In this document: positions 14,079 through 17,701 of the stretch, one piece after another | Numbering within the stretch: position 1 is the first letter of the stretch | Layout of the letters: every line of letters starts with the position of its first letter | Assembly: GCA_003241485.1 (NCBI GenBank) | Contig: QFQD01000072.1 | Location: 1 to 17,701, forward strand | Direction: 5' to 3' | Origin: Ancylobacter novellus | GTDB lineage: Bacteria > Pseudomonadota > Alphaproteobacteria > Rhizobiales > Xanthobacteraceae | Length of the DNA stretch: 17,701 nucleotides | The notes under the pieces: model-generated | The model's database searches: none | Told to the model about the DNA's origin: nothing | The model's input: only the letters and a program-made list of their open reading frames with translations | Translations under genes and position numbers: made by a program

Positions 14079-16064
14079 ATGGAGAACGCCTATCTCGGCG
14101 ACGCGCCCGCTCCCTATGAGCAGATCACCATAACGCTGTCCGACGGGGTCGTATTGACCGGTCGCCTCTGGCTACCGGAGCGGCCGGCCGCCGCCAAGGT
14201 ACCGGTGGTGCTGGAGTGGATTCCCTATCGCCAGTCCGACAATACGGCGGTCGGGGACTCCATGGTGCATGGCTATTTCGCCATGAGCGGCATTGCCTCC
14301 GTGCGCGTCGACCTGCGCGGCAGCGGCAATTCCGAGGGGTTGCTGCATGACGAATATCTGAAGCAGGAACAGGACGATGCCTGCGAGGTAATCGCCTGGC
14401 TGGCGGCACAGGAGTGGTGCAACGGCAAGGTAGGGCTGATCGGCATTTCATGGGGCGGCTTTGCCGGTCTGCAGATCGCCGCGCGCCGCCCCCCGGCGTT
14501 GAAGGCCATCGTCACGTGCTGCTCGACCGACGATCGGTACAGCGACGACGTCCATTTCATGGGAGGCGGCCTGCTGATCGACGGGCTGCAATGGGGCGCC
14601 GGCCTGTTTGCCCAGCTCGGCCGGCCCGCCGACCCCGCCCATGTCGGCGCGCGCTGGCGCGACATCTGGATGAACCGCCTCGAAAACCTCAAGCCCCCGC
14701 TCGCCAGCTGGCTTGCTCATATGCAGCGCGATGACTTCTGGAAGCATGGCTCGATCTGCGAGGACTATGACGCCATCCGGTGCCCCGTCTACGCCGTGAC
14801 CGGCTGGACCGACGGCTATTCCGACCCGGTGCTGCGGCTGATGCAGAACCTCAAGGGGCCGCGCAAAGGGCTGATCGGCCCGTGGACGCACATGTATCCC
14901 AACTGGGGCGTGCCGGGCCCGAAGATCGGCTTCCTGGAAGAGTGCATGCGCTGGTGGCGTCACTGGCTGCTGGATGAGCCGACCGGCATCATGGACGAGC
15001 CCATGCTGCGGCTCTGGGTCGGCGAGGACCTGAAGCCGCATCCGCGGTTACCCACCATCGACGGTCGCTGGATCGACGTACCCCATTGGCCGTGCGAGGG
15101 CACGCCGCAGGCCTTCCACCCAGACGACCGCATGCTGGCGTCGGCTCCGGCTGTCGGAGCCGCGCCGGTGCGGGTCGCCACGCCGCAGAATCTCGGCGCC
15201 TATGCCGGGGAATGGTGCCCCCTGGACGGCGGCGGCGACGGCCCGGAATTCCAGGCGGACAACCGGCCCGACGACGCGCTCTCGGTGTGCTGGGACACGC
15301 CCGTGCTCAAGGAGGCCATCGAGATTGTTGGCGTTCCCCGGCTCAAACTTGACCTGGCGATGGACGGCTCCAGCGCCCTTGTCATCGTTCGGCTGAACGA
15401 AATCGCGCCGGACGGGACCTCGGCGCGAGTCACCTTCGCCATCCGCCGCATGACGCGCCCAGAAGGTGTGGCCGCGGGCGAGCGCTTCGCCTCGGAGATA
15501 CCGCTCAAGGGTGTCGCCTATCGCTTCAAGCTTGGCTGCCGCATCCGGCTTGCGGTCTCGACGACCTATTGGCCGATGGTCTGGCCGGAGCACCGCAACT
15601 CCGGAATCACACTCTACCCGGACGCGACCGTGTTCCTGTTGCCGGGCATGCCGGCCCAGGCCGTACACGAGCTACCGCCCTTCGACCCGCCGGTATCTGC
15701 GGCTCCGATCCCATCTGAGGACATCCAGTCCGGTGACATCATCCGCCGCCTCACCTGGGACGCCACCACCGGCGTGAGCGAACTCGTCAACACCAACCAG
15801 CGCACGACCTGGCGGCTCGGCGATCTTACTCTCGGCGGGCGGGGACTGCACGGCTACTCGATCCGACCGGACGACCCGGCCTCGGCACGAGCCTGGTTCG
15901 AGAGCGTGCAGCGTTATGAGCGGCCGGGCTGGGCGATCCGCCTCGAGACCCGCAGCGATGTTTTCTGGGAGGACGGCAAGCTGGTCTTGGAGTCCCGCTA
16001 CGAGGCGCTGGAGAATGACGCAGCCGTCTTCTCCCGCCAATGGCGCCACAGCTTCGATTATTGA
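14079..16064 (+). CDS. CocE/NonD-family serine hydrolase (X-Pro dipeptidyl-peptidase S15-like)
   Basis: A 661-residue alpha/beta hydrolase of the CocE/NonD family, which hydrolyses esters, amides or N-acyl bonds (known members include cocaine esterase and glutaryl-7-ACA acylase-type enzymes). The N-terminal catalytic domain (about 14-290) shows the nucleophile elbow GISWGGF with Ser124, the Asp in TGWTDG (Asp245) and the His in GPWTH (His271). The oxyanion Tyr is likely in IPYRQS (49-54). A C-terminal jelly-roll domain (about 340-560) starts after GLxGP-like segments and resembles PepX_C. No signal peptide is seen, so it is probably cytoplasmic, acting on imported substrate. ATG 14079 is preferred: AAGGA (14067-14071) is 7 bases upstream. 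A GTG at 14064 overlaps the MFS stop. Confidence 0.88.
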   Translation: MENAYLGDAPAPYEQITITLSDGVVLTGRLWLPERPAAAKVPVVLEWIPYRQSDNTAVGDSMVHGYFAMSGIASVRVDLRGSGNSEGLLHDEYLKQEQDDACEVIAWLAAQEWCNGKVGLIGISWGGFAGLQIAARRPPALKAIVTCCSTDDRYSDDVHFMGGGLLIDGLQWGAGLFAQLGRPADPAHVGARWRDIWMNRLENLKPPLASWLAHMQRDDFWKHGSICEDYDAIRCPVYAVTGWTDGYSDPVLRLMQNLKGPRKGLIGPWTHMYPNWGVPGPKIGFLEECMRWWRHWLLDEPTGIMDEPMLRLWVGEDLKPHPRLPTIDGRWIDVPHWPCEGTPQAFHPDDRMLASAPAVGAAPVRVATPQNLGAYAGEWCPLDGGGDGPEFQADNRPDDALSVCWDTPVLKEAIEIVGVPRLKLDLAMDGSSALVIVRLNEIAPDGTSARVTFAIRRMTRPEGVAAGERFASEIPLKGVAYRFKLGCRIRLAVSTTYWPMVWPEHRNSGITLYPDATVFLLPGMPAQAVHELPPFDPPVSAAPIPSEDIQSGDIIRRLTWDATTGVSELVNTNQRTTWRLGDLTLGGRGLHGYSIRPDDPASARAWFESVQRYERPGWAIRLETRSDVFWEDGKLVLESRYEALENDAAVFSRQWRHSFDY

Positions 16065-16066
16065 AC

Positions 16067-16098
16067 CGGCCGCGCGAGAAGGCATCCAATAGCGGCCG
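16067..16098. terminator. Candidate hairpin between the convergent hydrolase and integrase genes
   Basis: CGGCCGC (16067-16073) and GCGGCCG (16092-16098) are perfect inverted repeats with an 18-base loop, starting three bases after the hydrolase stop. The loop is long and no T-run is present, so termination of the operon here is only plausible by position. Confidence 0.3.
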
Positions 16099-16125
16099 CA
16101 CATCACAATTCCGTCGTTTCGGCAT

Positions 16126-17397
16126 TCAGCGGAGGCGTTCTACGGATGAGCTTTCTCGAGCGACGGCCCTACCGCGCTTCTTCGCGAGCATGATGCGAAC
16201 GAATTTGTCCCATTTGGCCATGCCGGCGCGCTTTTCGGCCATGTAGTTCCAACGATCATAGTGGCGGGAGCTGACGTCCTGTAGCGCGTGGTTCTGCAGC
16301 CGGTCACGGATCTCTTTCGGAACGCCCGCCTTGCCAGCAAGCGTCTTGAAAGTCCTGCGTAGATCCCGGTTCGTCGCATGCGGTATGACGCCACGATCAC
16401 GCTGGCGCCATACGAAGCTGTACAGCGTGGCATGGCTCACAGGCCGGCTGGGGTCCTTGGCCGACGGGAAAAACCAGCCAAACTCATTCGGCGTGACCGA
16501 CTCGATGATCTCCGCCGCAAGCGAAGGAACCGGGACCGCATGGGGCTGCAGATTTTTCGTAGTCGACCAGTCGATGATCCGCTCGCTGGAGTTCCACTGA
16601 TCACCACGAAGACGGGCGATCTCCTCCACCCGCTGTCCGGTAAGCATGATCAGTTGCACCGCTCTGGCATAGGACGGATGGACTGGCGTGTCCGGACACT
16701 CCAACCAGCGATAAAGCTGGACAAACTCATCCTCGCTCAGCCACCGGCTCCCTCGCACTTTCGGCTCGGTCGGAATGCCGGACGCCGGATTGAAAGGAAT
16801 CCTAAAGCGCCGCGGTGAGGCGTTACGGTAATCATTGTCCGACTTCATGCCCCACGCATAGGCGGCATGAATGTAACCACGCACATGGTCGGCCATCGAT
16901 CGGGAACCGCGCTCGTAGATCGGGCGGATCAGTTCGACGATCTCCTCCGGCTCGATCTCCCGTGCCAGGCGGTTGCGGCCCAGCGTATCGGCGATTTTGT
17001 TGAGACCCTTTTCCGTTTCCTTCCAAGACGGCTTGTTCGCCGCCTTCAGCGAGGCAACATACCCTCCGAACAGATCCGCGACCGTACCTGGCCGGGTGTC
17101 GGTTGCGATCTTGATGCTCCGCCCCTTCTGGATCACGTCGGCGTAGTCGCGTTTGAACACCTCTCGAGCCTGAGCTAGCGACATCGACGGGTAGGCACCG
17201 AGCTTCTTCTTCGTCCGCTTACCGTCCCGCCATTGCTGCACCATCCAATCGGCGGTCACGCGCTTCGGCATGGGCTTCAGGACCAGCACCAAGCGACCTG
17301 TTCCCCTCCCCTCTCCGTCCGGAAGGTTCTCCTGTTTACGGCTGGTCTCCACCCGTTTCACGGCGTAGCGAATGGCGGTGTCGGTCAGGGTTGGCAT
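16126..17397 (-). CDS. Tyrosine recombinase/integrase, P4-type
   Basis: A 423-residue site-specific recombinase. The N-terminal part (about 1-90) has the arm-binding DUF4102-like pattern ending in KKLGAYPSMSLAQARE. A core-binding domain lies at about 105-185 and the catalytic domain at about 215-395. Catalytic residues: Arg256 (LTGQRVEEIARL), likely Lys281 (TTKNLQPHAVPV), Arg347 (RDLRRTF), His370 (LQNHALQ) and the nucleophile Tyr380 (SRHYDRW). The box II His of the usual HDLRRT is Arg344 here. GGTGGGAG lies 7 bases before the ATG. Location next to the broken radC suggests it inserted, or marks the edge of, an integrated element. Composition resembles the neighbours. Confidence 0.9.
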   Translation of the reverse strand: MPTLTDTAIRYAVKRVETSRKQENLPDGEGRGTGRLVLVLKPMPKRVTADWMVQQWRDGKRTKKKLGAYPSMSLAQAREVFKRDYADVIQKGRSIKIATDTRPGTVADLFGGYVASLKAANKPSWKETEKGLNKIADTLGRNRLAREIEPEEIVELIRPIYERGSRSMADHVRGYIHAAYAWGMKSDNDYRNASPRRFRIPFNPASGIPTEPKVRGSRWLSEDEFVQLYRWLECPDTPVHPSYARAVQLIMLTGQRVEEIARLRGDQWNSSERIIDWSTTKNLQPHAVPVPSLAAEIIESVTPNEFGWFFPSAKDPSRPVSHATLYSFVWRQRDRGVIPHATNRDLRRTFKTLAGKAGVPKEIRDRLQNHALQDVSSRHYDRWNYMAEKRAGMAKWDKFVRIMLAKKRGRAVARESSSVERLR

Positions 17398-17571
17398 CGC
17401 TAGTCTCCCACCTGGACACTGGGATCAGTCGAGAGCAATCGGGATCGCCAACTGGGATCGAAAGGCGACCGCCTGCACCCTTAACAGCCCCCAATATCCC
17501 ATAGCCTCCGGGAGTCCGCCAAGCACAAAAATCCAGGCGTCTCAGCGCTTACGCTATGACGCACCACGATC
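17398..17571. other. Leader of the integrase and presumed attachment-side region
   Basis: Between the integrase start and the radC fragment. It should hold the integrase promoter and, at or near its right edge, one attachment junction. I see no tRNA gene and no convincing long repeat. ACTGGGATC appears twice (17417-17425 and 17451-17459) and could be an integrase or excisionase binding repeat. Confidence 0.3.
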
Positions 17572-17701
17572 CTATACTGCCCTCCATAACCCGACAGTCG
17601 GATGGTTGTGCACAAGGATCACCGCGCTGGCCGCCACCTCAAGCGCGCGCTTCACCACCTCGCGGGGATAGACCGGCGTATGGTCCACCGTGCCGCGCTG
17701 C
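17572..17701 (-). pseudogene. radC: radC (JAB/MPN domain protein), truncated at HNHP, partial at window edge
   Basis: On the minus strand from the window edge the frame reads RGTVDHTPVYPREVVKRALE, then VAASAVILVHNHP. This is the highly conserved core of RadC-family proteins, including the His-x-His of the JAMM metal site. The family continues SGDP and then about 20-30 more residues. Here it goes instead to TVGLWRAV and a stop (17574-17572). The departure comes at about 17598, within the active-site motif, so this copy lacks the rest of the metal site and is probably inactive. Only the right part of the gene lies in the window. The neighbouring integrase suggests that integration or excision caused the break. 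Confidence 0.75.

Noticed and set aside
1..17701. tRNA or rRNA genes, CRISPR arrays, riboswitches
   Set aside because: No cloverleaf-like segment, regularly spaced repeat array or recognisable riboswitch core was seen by eye; a covariance-model scan was not possible.

Overview
The window looks like chromosomal DNA of a GC-rich alphaproteobacterium, probably Hyphomicrobiales. This is inferred from codon use and from the oligopeptide-type ABC transporter and GntR/FCD protein styles; no rRNA or other marker gene is present to settle it. The DNA has an accessory, patchwork character: insertion-sequence debris, a strongly AT-rich gene, an integrase, and a radC gene cut off in its metal-binding motif.

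Left part (1-1444). A minus-strand pair encodes a 59-residue membrane/coiled-coil microprotein (342-521) and an XRE-type regulator (55-345), overlapping by ATGA. Upstream is a 126-residue protein made of two 60-residue helix-turn-helix-like repeats (779-1159). The 3' end of an IS3-family orfB lies at 1283-1444.

Heptose cluster (1973-4773, plus strand). Three tightly packed genes encode the four activities that convert sedoheptulose 7-phosphate to GDP-D-glycero-alpha-D-manno-heptose. These are GmhA isomerase, a fused HddC guanylyltransferase/GmhB phosphatase, and HddA kinase. GDP-heptose feeds capsule, O-antigen or S-layer glycan synthesis. IS3-family debris lies on both sides in opposite orientation (orfB 3' end on the left, orfA 5' end on the right), which suggests IS-driven acquisition or rearrangement.

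Middle (4774-6335). After the orfA remnant comes a stretch with no supportable gene. It is followed by an unusual ORF (5568-6335): an AT-rich half encoding four predicted membrane helices, fused in frame to a GC-normal soluble tail.

Uptake/catabolic operon (6403-16064). A GntR/FCD regulator is transcribed divergently from a seven-gene plus-strand operon. The operon encodes two DppB/DppC-like permeases, two DppD/DppF-like ATPases, a Tat-exported family 5 solute-binding protein, an MFS_3 exporter-like protein, and a CocE/NonD (X-Pro dipeptidyl-peptidase S15) hydrolase. Stop/start overlaps join most genes. A strong hairpin follows the binding-protein gene. Overlapping AT-rich palindromes in the divergent promoter region are good operator candidates. 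The simplest reading is import of an oligopeptide-like or acylated compound, intracellular hydrolysis, and possibly export of a product.

Right edge (16126-17701). A P4-type tyrosine recombinase (minus strand) lies next to the fragment of a minus-strand radC whose reading frame leaves the family just after HNHP. This looks like the boundary of an integrated element.
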